Shown in pieces: positions 43,791 to 55,243 of a stretch of 64,000 nt of DNA (its first letter is position 1; every line of letters begins with the position of its first letter). Origin of the DNA: Branchiostoma floridae (lineage: Eukaryota; Chordata; Leptocardii; Amphioxiformes; Branchiostomatidae); assembly GCF_000003815.2 (NCBI RefSeq), contig NC_049983.1, forward strand, positions 22,845,800 through 22,909,799, read 5' to 3'. The notes beneath the pieces were generated by a model. It saw only the letters and a program-made list of their open reading frames with translations, did not search any database and was not told the DNA's origin. The position numbers and the translations under genes were made by a program.

Positions 43791-44050
43791 GCAACGCAAA
43801 AGAGCGCGGGAAACTTTCCGAAAGGTCAAAGGTTATTGCAAAGCTCCAGCATGTTGGCAGGTTTGATTCGATTCAAGGACTATTCTTGCCATTCATACTT
43901 TGAATGATTTATTTTTGTCTCAACCAAAACGAACTTGACAAATCCAGCTTTGCATTGACACTTTCTCCCCTCAACCAATAACACAGGCTTTCCAATAACC
44001 TTTGACCTTCCGGGAAGTTTCCCGCGCTTTCTGCACGGCTTGCCGTGCAG
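43790..44050. promoter_or_regulatory. Mirrored bidirectional promoter of KLHL copies A and B
   Basis: Both halves carry, in mirror order, an E2F-like GCGCGGGAAA (43804-43813 and 44018-44027) and a DR1 nuclear-receptor-type AGGTCAAAGGTTA (43823-43835 and 43996-44008). CCAAT is near 43973-43995. Copy C has the E2F-like site (49686-49694) and CCAAT but a damaged DR1. Confidence 0.6.
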
Positions 44051-44153
44051 ACTTCTGACTGACTCAGCGCACAGAAACCAGGACGTCTGACGGCTCCTGA
44101 TTCCTTCATTCCCGGGAAAGAGGAGCTTGAACTGCTTACACTTACAGTGTCCG
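44050..44153 (+). other. Noncoding first exon of KLHL copy B
   Basis: Ends at TACAGTGTCCG|GTAAGAG, the same donor context as in copies A and C. The 1.3-kb intron to the acceptor at 45463-45464 holds the TG minisatellite. Confidence 0.65.
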
Positions 44154-44523
44154 GTAAGAGTAAGAACATGTTGTTACCACATTTCCAGAGCCGATCTTGA
44201 AACTGAGAAGAAAGGAAGATCACTGTCATTATTTTCAACGATCGGCTGCATATTTCTGGGGAGGGGGGCGCCGGGGGAAGCTGATGATAGGAATCGATTC
44301 TGCTTATTTTGTGAATGTACTGATGATTGATAATACCTAACGGTTATTTTTACACTGTGACCTAAGTTGTGTTTGAATGCATTGCACTGCCCATCTTCAT
44401 TATTGTTTTTAATATACATTCAGATCAGTATATCAGATCAGCTTATCAGTATAAATAAAGGTGAACTGAACTGAACTGAACTGATCGTTTCAGGTACAAT
44501 GTTTTGGAGTCTGAGTTTCGAGT

Positions 44524-45200
44524 GTCATATGCATGATATTCTGCTTTGGCTATGTTCATACGGATAAGATTAAACCAGTACACAGAATGGTGTGTGAATG
44601 TACATATGGTTTTTGTGTGTGCGTTTGTGCATGTGTTGTTGTCCACATGTGTGTTAGTGTGTGTGTATGTGTGTTTGTGTGTGTGTGTGTGTGTCATATG
44701 CATGATGCTCTGCTTTGGCTATGTTAATACGGATAAGATTAAGCCAGTACACAGAATGGTGTGTGAATGTACATATGGTTTGTGTGTGTACTGTGTGTAC
44801 TGTGTGTGTTTGTGCATGTGTGTATGTGTATGTGTATGTGTGTTTGTGTGTGTGTGTCATATGCATGATGCTCTGCTTTGGCTATGTTAATACGGATAAG
44901 ATTAAACCAGTACACAGAATGGTGTGTGAATGTACATATGGTTTGTGTGTGTGTGTGTTTGTGCATGTGTGCGTTTGTGCATGTGTGTTAGTGTGTGTGT
45001 GTGTATGTATGTGTTTGTATATGTCTGAATATGCATGTGTGTTTGTGCACTATGCGTGTGTGTGTGTGCGTCTGTGTCTGTGTTTGTGCATGTGTGTGTG
45101 TGTGTGTGCATGTGTGTCTGTGTGTGTGCGTGTGTGTGTGTGTCTATGTGTATCTGTGTTTGCGTGTGTGTGTGCGTGTGTGTTTGTTTGTGTATGTGTA
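44524..45200 (+). repeat. Compound minisatellite: unique 90-bp block plus TG tract
   Basis: Three units start near 44524, 44694 and 44860. Each is CATATGCATGAT..TCTGCTTTGG, a stretch ending AGAATGGTGTGTGAATGTAC and a variable TG run. Two units of the same kind lie at 50107 and 50387 before copy C. Frames here are artefacts. Confidence 0.88.
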
Positions 45201-45476
45201 TCTTCCTGACCTTCATGAAGTAGTTGAGGTCTGGCATCTCTGATTACCTTGTTATGCACTTGGACTGACCTATCTAAGTCTTCTTCGTCGTGTCATCACT
45301 ACACTGTTCCACTCCAATAATCCACACACTGCCTTCCTCTGGGGGTCAAAGCTTCCAGGTCTTCCTTGGTGCATGGTTCGGACAGGAAAGGGCAGACAAG
45401 AAGATGTTTAAGTGAGGTATTCCTGATGTCAAGAAGTAAAACTAATAAAGAGCTTTTGTTGCAGAACTGGGCTACA

Positions 45477-47171
45477 ATGGCATCAGCACAGAGGTCACAG
45501 ACATCGGTTGACTTCTGCCATGACACACACTCGACTGCCCTCTTGCAGGGTTTGCAGGAACTGCGATCAGAGAACCTGTTGGTGGACGTCATCCTGTGTG
45601 TCTCTGGGAGAGAAATTCCCTGCCACAGAAACGTGCTTGCTACTTGCAGTGAATATTTCCGCGCAATGTTCTGCAATGGACACCTCGAGAGCAAGGAGCA
45701 TAAGGTGACCATCGAAGAACAGAGCGCCAGTGCCTTGCAGCTTCTTGTTGACTATGCCTACACGTCGAGGGTAACGATCACCGAAGACAACGCTGTGGAA
45801 CTGATGGAAGCAGCCAACTTCTTTCAGGTTCTACCAGTCAGGGATGCATGCTCAAAGTTCCTATCGGACAGTCTATGTGTCAAGAACTGTATGAAGATGG
45901 TAAGCTTAGGTGGCATGATTGACCCCGTCTTGGAAGCAGATGCGCTGTCGTTTGCCATGAATGAATTTACTGCAGCCAGCAAGACACCAAAGTTCCTTGA
46001 TTTGACAAAATACCAGCTCATCAAGCTCATCTCATCAGATGACCTGAATGCTCCTGAACAGACTGTGTACACAGCAGTGATGACATGGATCAACCACGAC
46101 ACCAGGAAGAGGAAGAAGGAGATGAGAGAGCTGATGGAGCTGGTCAGGTTCCCCTGGATGGACAAAATGTACTTCCTGGAGAAGGTGGAGACTGACAAGA
46201 CCCTGCGCAAGTGCTGTCCCGATGTTGTGTCAGAAGCTCTGAGGTATCAAGCATTCCCAGGGGAGGTCCAGTCACCCCGCACCCGTCCCCGCCGTGCCAG
46301 TGGTCTGAGGGAGGCAGTGGTGATCATTGGAGGGTGTAAGAAGCTAGAAGAAGGAGTATATACTTCGGTTTACAACAACTCCATCATGATAACACACTCC
46401 TCTGCACCATCAAGCACAAGTTGGGCTTCTATGACAAAAATGAAGAGTAGTTGTGATGATGGATTCGCTGTGGCTGTTTTGGGCACAAGTGACATTATGG
46501 TGTCTAGTGGGATGCAGGGCAAGGACGTTTGGCTGTATCAGGCAAGACTTGGCTCCTGGTCTAAACTTGCTCCGATGCACACAGATAGGCTCCATTGCAA
46601 GCTGGCAGTACTGCAAGGTAAAGTGTACGCAATTGGTGGCAGAAGTTCACCTCAAGGAGTAGATGCAAGTGTGGAAATCTATGACCAGAGCCTAAACAAG
46701 TGGACTGAAGGTGTTCCACTCCCACAGCCCAGGTACCACCATGCAGTTGCAGTGCTAGATGGCAGCATATACGTGATAGGTGGATGTGGCCCTGAATACG
46801 GTGCAAAAACTACAGTGTTCCGCTTCAGTAACTCCCAGTGGCATTCAGCAAGAGACATGCCTGTGAAGTTCTTTTACATAACTGCTTCAGTTCTCAATGG
46901 TAGCATCTATGTTGCTGGGCATCCCTCGGAGGTGCTGTGTTACAGGCCGGAGGAAGACTTGTGGACTGTAGTAGCCAACATTTGTAATGGATACCAATGT
47001 GCTATGACTGTCTTTGGTGGGCAGATTTACATCTATGGAGGCTTGGACAGTGATGGTAATGAAACAAGGAAGGTTTTGAAGCTTAATCAAGAAGACAAGT
47101 CACTTGAGCAGGTGGGAACCATGCCCATGAGTCTATCTGAACACGTTTGTGTTACTATATTGAAGAGTTGA
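45477..47171 (+). CDS. KLHL24/6/35-like BTB-BACK-kelch protein, copy B
   Basis: 564 residues starting MASAQRSQTSVDFCHD, just after the TTGCAG acceptor at 45463-45464. An upstream in-frame Met at 45366 lies in the intron and was not chosen. BTB and BACK are nearly identical to copies A and C, while kelch blades 1-3 differ most (SVYNNSIMITHSS, SSGMQGKDVWLYQARLGSW, GGRSSPQGVDASVEIYDQS). A probable Cullin-3 substrate adaptor; the divergent blades suggest altered substrate choice (inference). Confidence 0.95.
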   Translation: MASAQRSQTSVDFCHDTHSTALLQGLQELRSENLLVDVILCVSGREIPCHRNVLATCSEYFRAMFCNGHLESKEHKVTIEEQSASALQLLVDYAYTSRVTITEDNAVELMEAANFFQVLPVRDACSKFLSDSLCVKNCMKMVSLGGMIDPVLEADALSFAMNEFTAASKTPKFLDLTKYQLIKLISSDDLNAPEQTVYTAVMTWINHDTRKRKKEMRELMELVRFPWMDKMYFLEKVETDKTLRKCCPDVVSEALRYQAFPGEVQSPRTRPRRASGLREAVVIIGGCKKLEEGVYTSVYNNSIMITHSSAPSSTSWASMTKMKSSCDDGFAVAVLGTSDIMVSSGMQGKDVWLYQARLGSWSKLAPMHTDRLHCKLAVLQGKVYAIGGRSSPQGVDASVEIYDQSLNKWTEGVPLPQPRYHHAVAVLDGSIYVIGGCGPEYGAKTTVFRFSNSQWHSARDMPVKFFYITASVLNGSIYVAGHPSEVLCYRPEEDLWTVVANICNGYQCAMTVFGGQIYIYGGLDSDGNETRKVLKLNQEDKSLEQVGTMPMSLSEHVCVTILKS

Positions 47172-49680
47172 GGTGTAAGTTGTAACTGAGTACCCTGCAC
47201 CACTTCTAAGAGATCACAGCTCATGCCATAGTATGAAGTAAGATGTTGATAAGCAAAGGGGACCAACATTGTATCAATGGGCAGTCTTGTTTATTACCAT
47301 TACTAGATAGGATTGCATACCTAAACCTGTACCTGTAAAACTGTTTTTAAGTACAGGTGACTACGTACATGAGCAATCATCATCATCATCATTTGTCATC
47401 CTTATGATGAGGTGGAACAAGTGAGGTAAACAAACTCATTTGTGAACACCATTTTTTCAGACTGCATTTTTTCAGACTTAAGATGAGTAAATCCTGAGTC
47501 AATGATGACAATTTTGATAACCTGCTGGTTAGAAATTAAGAAAACTTACAAAGGGGCTTATTTTGAGACTCAAGTGAAATACGGTTGTACGGTGAAGTAT
47601 CGTACAAAGATAAAATTACCGCTTACAGACAGTTGGGTACCTGTCAGTTACGGATAATTTGTCGTAATTGTTTAGGTACTGGTACAGGTCAATTTGTTTA
47701 GATACACAGCTCTATGACTATGTGATGTTGTTTAACATAGAATATCATAATGATTGAAAGTCAGCATTTAGTAAGCAAGGTGTGAAGAAAAATGTTTGAA
47801 GATGAGACAGTTCACACAGATTCTACCTGAAAACATGTTCAAATATGTTGACTAGTGTAGCATTAATGAAATGTGATTTATTCATTATTTGTTGAGATAA
47901 AGGCTATGTTGTGACATTTAGACCCTTGAATGAAAGAAGAACAACTTCGCTGTTCAAGATTAATTGGAAAGTGGTAGAAAAGGACTACAATTCAGTTATC
48001 AGTTTCTTAACGTTTTTTTCTAGACAACATCAGTGACAGCTACAGAAATGCTGTAGTAACTACAAGTTTTGTAATTATTTAACTAACATTTGTTAACTAT
48101 GTGCATCCCATCAATAGGGGAATATTCTTTCAAACTGTTACCCATCAATGTTGATGCTAGTCCAAATTCCATGTCAGTTTTTAGGTTTGCAAGTGAACTG
48201 CATGTCTTTTCTTTGTTTGAATTTATGAAGTAATAATGTTTGTTTTCTTCAGATCCAAGACAAGTGTGTCTTAGATTAAGACCCAAATTGATTTTTCTGG
48301 TCCTACATGTATTCTCTATTCATATACAAACACTTGTCAGTGCAAGCACATACTCCATTCCATGATTTATAACACATGTGGTACGTTTCTCTGTCTCTGT
48401 TGTAGTTTTCTAACCAGTATCGATTAACCAAGTCCTGTTTTAAAGAATTACCTGAAAGAATACCTGCTGTGAGTTATGTTTTTATTTTGTCATCATACAA
48501 TTAAATGTATGTAGTTAAAATTTCTATGCCAAGTCTTTACTGCACAATTGAAGATGTTAGTGCTTATCTCCCTTGCGACGCCTCGCGCCTTCGGCGCTTA
48601 AAGTGCTGAAAATAATAGGAATGTCATTAAACTTAACTTAAATAACAACCAGAAACAAATTCAGGAAATGGTGTTTCAGAGGGTCAGGATTTCAAAATTT
48701 CACCTACCTCCCTTGCCAGGACTTGTGCTTTCGGCGCTCGACTTGATAGAAATATGTTGTAAATTTTAAACCCCTATGTATCTGTCAATAGATATGCCAT
48801 TAACCTAAATTTTCCCATCAAAGTGCAGGGAAAAGCATTTCAGAGAGTCAAAGTTCTCAAAAATCTCACTGGCGGAGTATACCCCTGGATCGCCCTAGAA
48901 TTGGTGTCGTAGGTCAGCAACATTTCGTTGTGGGCCTCTGACTTTATTGAATCTTTATTGTAAAATGCTGCGTGCCTTCGTGAATTTAATGTAAAGCGTT
49001 GTTGACCATCTCAATTTAGTGCAAAGCATTGTTGGCCTCCCTGAATTTAGCGTAAAGCATTGTCAGGAACCCCCCCCCCCCATGCAGACCCTCATCACAG
49101 TTAAGTGACTGGTGTGTTCAAAAAGGTTTTATTTTCCAAATGCAAATGTCACGCTATAAAGAAACAGTGTGTACAGTACTTACTTTACTGTAAGTATGTT
49201 ACAATTTTCAAAGTCTTGGGATATTAATTAAACCTTTAATAATTGACTAGGCCAGCCTGGAATCGAATCGAACTGACTTATTTTTTAGATAATTTTTTTT
49301 CCTGGGCAAATCATGATCACAAGGGTAGAGGTTTCTGCTGGAGGGACTGAAGCATGCATACGTAGTTTTAGAATCTTGCCAATTAATATGACCTATATGG
49401 CATGCTTTGACCTGTAGTTGACCTCCATATTTAACAGAGTGGACTGATCCATTAGGACAGGGGGTGAAATCCTGGTATCATGACAGTCTTCTGGCTGAAG
49501 CTCGTTAGATTGCCATAGTTAAACTCGAGCTGTTTTAACCAAATCAAATTTGGACAAATCAAGCTTTGCGGTGGGGGTAAAGATTTGAGGTTTGATGTAT
49601 TGAAATACGCATTGCCATTTACCACTTTCTCCCCTCAACCAATAACATGGGCTTTGCCAAATAAGCCGTTTGACCTTCCG
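47172..49680. other. 3' flank of KLHL copy B, no further gene
   Basis: Sequence to about 48610 is homologous to the flank of copy C (52431-53840) and, inverted, to that of copy A (39860-41019). It includes GATTGAAAGTCAGCATTTAG, GGAATATTCTTTCAAACTGT and GTGCTTATCTCCCTTGCGAC. From 48610 to 49680 I see no gene, only short degenerate repeats of AGCGTAAAGCATTGT near 48990-49065. Confidence 0.6.
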
Positions 49681-49689
49681 GAAAGTTTC

Positions 49690-49818
49690 CCGCGTATTTT
49701 GCCCTGCTTGCCTCGCATACTGACTGACGCGGCTCACAGAGACGTTGACCAGGTCGTCTGACGGGCCCAACTTGCTTCATTCCCGGAACACAGGAGCTAG
49801 AACTGCTTACAGTGTCCG
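49690..49818 (+). other. Promoter-proximal noncoding first exon of KLHL copy C
   Basis: TTACAGTGTCCG|GTAAGAATG gives the donor after 49818. E2F-like TTTCCCGCG at 49686 and the half-site TGACCT at 49671 lie just upstream. Same layout as copies A and B. Confidence 0.6.
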
Positions 49819-50723
49819 GTAAGAATGAGATCATGTTGTTACCACATTTCCAGAGCCGATCTTGAAACTGAGAAGAAAGAGAGATCAGTGTCAATTTTCG
49901 GCTGCATCCTGGGGAGGGGGGCGCCGGGGGAAGCTGATAGGAATCGATTCTGCTTGTTATGTGAATGTACTGATGATTGATAATACCTAACGGTGATTTG
50001 TACACTGTGACCTAAGTTGTGTTTGAATGCATTGTACTGCCCATCTTCATGATATTATTTATATATTCAGATGTGTACAATGTTTTGGAGTCTGAGTTTC
50101 GAGTGTCATATGCATGATGCTCTGCTTTGGCTATGTTAATACGGATAAGATTAAACCAGTACACAGAATGGTGTGTGAATGTACATATGGTTTTTGTGTG
50201 TGCGTTTGTGCATGTGTGTTAGTGTGTGTGTGTGTACTTGTGTGAATGTGTATGTGTGTACAGTGTACGTCTGTGAATGTGTGTGTTTTTGTGTACTATG
50301 CGTGTATGAATGTGTGTGTGTGTGTGTGTCTATGTGTGTTTGTGTGTGTGTGTGTCTATGTGTGTTTGTGTGTGTGTCTGTGTCATATGCATGATGCTCT
50401 GCTTTGGCTATGTTAATACGGATAAGATTAAACCAGTACACAGAATGGTGTGTGAATGTACATATGGTTTGTGTGTGTGTGTACTGTGTGCGTTTGTGTG
50501 TGTGTGTATGTGTGTGTTTGTGTATGTGTGTGTGTACGTGTGTGAATGTGTGTGCATGTGTGTGTGTGTACTATGCATGTATAACTATAAATGTGTGTGT
50601 GTCTATGGGTCTGGCATCTCTGATTACCTTGTTATGCAATTGCATTGACCTATCTAAGTGAGGCATTCCTCCATGTCAAGAAGTATAACTAATAAAGAGC
50701 TTGTGTTGCAGAACTGGGCTACG

Positions 50724-52430
50724 ATGGCATCAGCACAGAGGTCACAGACATCCTTTGACTTCTGCCATGACACACACTCGAGCGCCCTCTTGCAGGGTTT
50801 GCAAGAACTACGATCGGAGAACATGTTGGTGGACGTCATCCTGTGTGTCTCCGGGAGAGAAATCCCCTGCCACAGAAATGTACTTGCTACTTGCAGTGCA
50901 TATTTCCGCGCAATGTTCTGCAATGGACACCTCGAGAGCAAGGAGCATAAGGTGACCATCGAAGAACAGAGTGCCAGTGCCTTGCAGCTTATTGTTAACT
51001 ACGCCTACACGTCAAGGGTGACGATCACCGAAGACAATGCTGTGGAACTGATGGAAGCAGCCAACTTCTTCCAGATTCTATCAGTCAAGAATGCATGCAC
51101 AAAGTTCCTATCGGACAGTCTGTGTGTCAAGAACTGTATGAAGATGGTAAGCTTAGGTGGCATGATTGACCCCGTCCTGGAAGCAGATGCAATGTCGTAT
51201 GCCATGAAAGAGTTTTCTGCAGCCAGCAAGACACCGGAGTTACTTGACTTGACAAAGGAGCAGCTCAAAAAGCTCATCTCCTCAGACCACCTGAATGCTC
51301 CTGAACAGACTGTGTACACAGCAGTGATGGCTTGGATCAACCATGACACCAGGAAGAGGAAGAAGGAGATTAGAGAGCTGATGGAACTGGTCAGGTTCCC
51401 CTGGATGGACAAAATGTACTTCCTGGAGAAGGTGGAAACTGACAAGACACTGCGCAAGTGCTGTCCGGACCTTGTGTCTGAAGTTCTGAGGTATCAGGCA
51501 TTCCCAGGGGAGGTCCAGTCACCCCGCACCCGTCCCCGCCATGCCAGTGGTCTGAGGGAGGCAGTGGTGGTCATTGGAGGGTGTGAGAAGTTAGAAGAAG
51601 GAAGTTTTTCGGGTTGCAACAACTCCTTAATGATGACACACTCGTCTGCACAATGGGTCACAAGTTGGGTTTCCATGACAAAAATGAATGATAAGGACCG
51701 TGGATTTGCTGTGGCTGTTTTGGGCACAAGTGACATTATGGTGTGTGGTGGGGTTTGTTGCAAGAAGGACGTTTGGCTCTATCAGGCAAAACTTGACATG
51801 TGGTGTAAACTTGCTCCGATGCACACTGGTAGGGCCTATTGCAAGCTGGCAGTACTGCAAGGTAAAGTGTATGCAATTGGTGGCAGAAACAGCCCCTCAT
51901 CATCAACTCTAGTTGTAGAAGCAAGTGTGGAAGTTTATAACCAAAGCCTGATGAACAAATGGACTGAAGGTGTTCCACTCCCACAGCCCAGGTACCACCA
52001 TGCAGTTGCAGTAGTAGATAGTAGCATATATGTGATAGGTGGGTTTGATGCTGAGGGGCATGCAACATCTACAGTGTTCCACTTCAGTAACTCCCAGTGG
52101 CACACAGCAAGGGACCTGCCCCGGAAAATCTCAAATGTTACAGCTTCAGTTCTCAATGGTAGCATCTATGTTGCTGGGGTTCGATGGAAACTGCTGTGTT
52201 ACAAGCCGGAAGAAGACTTGTGGACTGTAATATTCAACACTAATATTGGACGCAAATGTGGTATGACTGTCTTTGGTGGGCAGATTTACATCTATGGTGG
52301 CTTGGACAGTGATAGCAATGGAACAACAAAGATTTTGCAGCTTAATGAAGAAGACGAGTCTATTGAGCAGGTGGCAACCATGCCCAAGGGTCTGTTTGAC
52401 CAAGCTTGTGTCACTATATTGAAGGGTTGA
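50724..52430 (+). CDS. KLHL24/6/35-like BTB-BACK-kelch protein, copy C
   Basis: 568 residues, starting MASAQRSQTSFDFCHD after the acceptor at 50710-50711. Domains are as in copies A and B. Its kelch part is closer to copy A (VCGGVCCKKDVWLYQAKLD, NTNIGRKCGMTVFGGQIYIY) than to neighbouring copy B, with a short insert (SPSSSTLVVEAS). So tandem position and similarity do not agree, as expected after gene conversion or a more complex duplication order. Confidence 0.95.
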   Translation: MASAQRSQTSFDFCHDTHSSALLQGLQELRSENMLVDVILCVSGREIPCHRNVLATCSAYFRAMFCNGHLESKEHKVTIEEQSASALQLIVNYAYTSRVTITEDNAVELMEAANFFQILSVKNACTKFLSDSLCVKNCMKMVSLGGMIDPVLEADAMSYAMKEFSAASKTPELLDLTKEQLKKLISSDHLNAPEQTVYTAVMAWINHDTRKRKKEIRELMELVRFPWMDKMYFLEKVETDKTLRKCCPDLVSEVLRYQAFPGEVQSPRTRPRHASGLREAVVVIGGCEKLEEGSFSGCNNSLMMTHSSAQWVTSWVSMTKMNDKDRGFAVAVLGTSDIMVCGGVCCKKDVWLYQAKLDMWCKLAPMHTGRAYCKLAVLQGKVYAIGGRNSPSSSTLVVEASVEVYNQSLMNKWTEGVPLPQPRYHHAVAVVDSSIYVIGGFDAEGHATSTVFHFSNSQWHTARDLPRKISNVTASVLNGSIYVAGVRWKLLCYKPEEDLWTVIFNTNIGRKCGMTVFGGQIYIYGGLDSDSNGTTKILQLNEEDESIEQVATMPKGLFDQACVTILKG

Positions 52431-52637
52431 GGTATAACATAGTATCATACACTCCTGAGAGATCACAATCCATGAATAAGTGTGAAGTAAGCAAGCAGAG
52501 CTAACCATCATTGCATCACGATGTAACTTTATGCATCACGATGTAACTTTATCTCTGTTATATACTTTGTCTGACCCTTGCTTCTTCCCTCATGACCTCA
52601 ATGAAAAGCAGCCTGCAGGCCGATTTGAGCTTTCATG

Positions 52638-52647
52638 AATAAATAAA
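52638..52647 (+). terminator. KLHL copy C poly(A) signals
   Basis: Two overlapping AATAAA (52638-52643, 52642-52647) about 210 bases after the stop, followed by GGTTCAAAC. Confidence 0.65.
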
Positions 52648-53844
52648 GGTTCAAACAAATCAATGGACAGTGTTGATTGTTAACATGACTTGATAGGGCT
52701 GTCTGAGTACTTGAACTCGTACCTGTAAAATTGTTAAGGTACAGGTCTGGACCTGAACACCTGGTGTATCTGTACGGTACTACCTGTCCCTAGCTCACTT
52801 GTGAACACCAAAATTAAGATGAGGAAATCCTGAATCAATGATTGACAATTTTGATAACATGCCAGTTGAAAATTGACCTTAATTATTTTGGTACTGGTAC
52901 AGTTCTAGATTTGTTTATATACACAGCTCTATGACTATGTGATGTTGTTTAACAAAGAATATCATTGATTGAATAATTGAAAGTTAGCATTTAGTAAGTA
53001 AGGTGTGAAGAAAAAATTTATGAAGATGAGACAGTTCACACAGATTCTATCTGAAAACATTGAACATGTTGACTAGTGTAGCATTAACCTAAATGTGATT
53101 TATTCATTAGTTGTTTAGATAAAGGCTATTTTGTGACATTTGGACCTGTGAATCAAAGAAGAACAAATTTGCTGTTCAAGCTTAATTGGAAAGTGGTAGA
53201 AAGGGACTACATTTCAGTTATCAGTTTCTTACTGTTTGTTCTAGACAATATCAGTGACAGCTGTATCCTACAGAATTGCTGTAGTCACTAGAAGTTTTGT
53301 AAGTATTTAACTCACATTTGTTAACTGTGTGCATCCCATCAATAGGGGAATATTCTTACATAATGTTACCCATCAATGTTGATGACGGTTCAAATTCCAC
53401 GTGAGTTTTTAAGTTAGCAGCTGTTGAACTGCATGTCTTTTTTGGGTTTGAATTTATGAAGTGGTAATGTTTGCTTTCTTCAAGTCCAAGATAAGTCTGT
53501 GTATTTAATTTAGACCCAAATAGATTTTTCTGGTCCTACATGTATGCCCTATTCATAAACAAACACTCTTGTAAGTGCAAGCACATACTCCATTTCATGA
53601 TTTATAACACAAGTGGTTAGTTTCTTACACTCTGTTGTACCTTTGTTACTATTTATACTTTTGATTAACCAAGTCCTGTTTTAAAGATCACCTGAAACAA
53701 TACCTGCTGTGAGTTTTTGTTGTTGTTGTTCATCATACAATTTAATGAATGCAGTTAAAACTTTTATGCCAAGTCTGAATTGCACAATAGTGCTTATCTC
53801 GCTTGCGACGCCTTGTGCCTTCGGCACTCAAAGTACTGAAAATA

Positions 53845-54245
53845 TGTTTGGAGAGCAGTGTACAAAATCCTTTTCTGAGCCAGGTTGCACAGTGTGCAAC
53901 CTGTGGTAAAAACTAGGTTGCACAACTGAATTTCAAGTTGCACCACCTACAATTCACTAATTTCTGAAAGAAAGGTTATACATACATGCATACATAACCT
54001 TTTACTATCATATTACTCATGTTTGTTTCAAACTAAAAATCAAGTAAATAAAGTTAAAAATAATAGTATCATTATTCTATTCTATTCTATTGGAAAATTA
54101 CAAAATTGACCTATGAATTATTAACAATTTATAATAATGTTATTGTGTCAACGAAATCGAAAAGTTCTGAGGCTCAAAATCTAAGTTGCACCCTGTGCAA
54201 CCCGAGTTTAGAAGAAAGTTGCATCAAGCAAAAAGTATCCTATTT
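53845..54245 (-). mobile_element. Non-autonomous inverted-repeat element, copy 2
   Basis: Reverse-complement counterpart of 19439-19777: CTGAGCCAGGTTGCACAGTG, AACTAGGTTGCACAACTGAA, GGCTCAAAATCTAAGTTGCA and AAGCAAAAAGTA are all present. About 50 bp of extra A/T-rich sequence (TCTATTCTATTCTATT) is inserted. Confidence 0.8.
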
Positions 54246-54592
54246 GTCCTGTTCGCCATTGATCCTCCGGTATGAAGTGATGCGGAAAACTGCCGTCTGA
54301 AGCCTAAAGTTGTCTGTGAGCTAATGCGCCCGCCGTATAGCGGGCACCCAGCACCGCCCGAAGCGAGAACATGTCGAGGGTTGGGTGGGCGGGTTCGCTT
54401 TAGGCCCCAGACGAGGACGGAGGATCTGGCAGCATGCACGTTGTGCTCAGGTGTGCACCTCTATATATATACCTGGTAACCGGAAGTGACGTCATCCCTA
54501 TCGGACCAATGGGCGAACAGAATAAATAGTATCCTATTTGTCCTGTTCGCCATTGATCCTCCGGTATGAAGTGATGCGGAAAACTGCCGTCT
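54236..54592 (-). promoter_or_regulatory. Promoter-like module between 63-bp direct repeats
   Basis: TCCTATTTGTCCTGTTCGCC..GTATGAAGTGATGCGGAAAAC occurs at about 54237-54299 and 54530-54592. Between the copies, read on the - strand, come CCAAT (54506-54510), the CRE TGACGTCA (54487-54494), ETS-type ACTTCCGG (54480-54487) and TATATATATA (54462-54471), in the usual order and spacing of a strong core promoter aimed at about 54435. The following frame (54224-54439) has no known domain. It may be a short terminal-repeat element with its own promoter. Confidence 0.45.
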
Positions 54593-54599
54593 TTGCCCC

Positions 54600-55240
54600 A
54601 GCCCTCTTTGGCTGTTATGCTCCTACCTATTTCCGGCATTCAATTGCTTTCACTTCGTCGCCTCCCTACTATGATACTTTCCAGAGGTATCTATTCGCTC
54701 CTTTCCTCTTCCTGAATACTGTTAGAAATCACTCCCTATCTTCATCCCGTCTTCCCGTCCTTATCATCACTCTCTCGCCTTTCCTCTCCCCTTACCCATC
54801 CAATCCCTTTCTTATATCTCTCGACTTGTCCCCCACACTTCATCATGTTCTTCTCTGAACTTCGTCAAAACAACGCTTACCCACTCTAATCGGCCGCAGC
54901 GCGCGCTTCGAAAACTGAGGGAAAATCAACGCCGAGAATACCGATCTAAATTTCTCCACGTACAAAAGTTGAGCGAAAACAGGAAGGAATGAAAATTCTT
55001 CGAATGCTATCCTATCTTTTCGTCGACTATGGGAACCACGCCCTTCTGATGTCCCATAAAGGGAGCTCTCTAGTGCATCTGGCAAAATCCGCAATGTTCC
55101 GAAAAACAACAAGATCCTATGCGCACAATTTCAAAAAACGCAAAACATATTGCTCACTCCATTCCTTATGCCCGTGTCCCACAAACACTACAACCAAGCC
55201 TCAGTCCGGACCAAGTCCTTACACACTCCCGCATAGCATG
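54600..55240. other. No recognised gene
   Basis: Pyrimidine-rich on the + strand to about 54850, then mixed sequence. No open frame of convincing composition and no known repeat. Confidence 0.5.
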
Positions 55241-55243
55241 TTA

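Noticed and set aside
45366-45476. Upstream start for KLHL copy B giving 601 residues
   Set aside because: The extra residues lie before a conserved TTGCAG acceptor shared with copies A and C and are not conserved among them.
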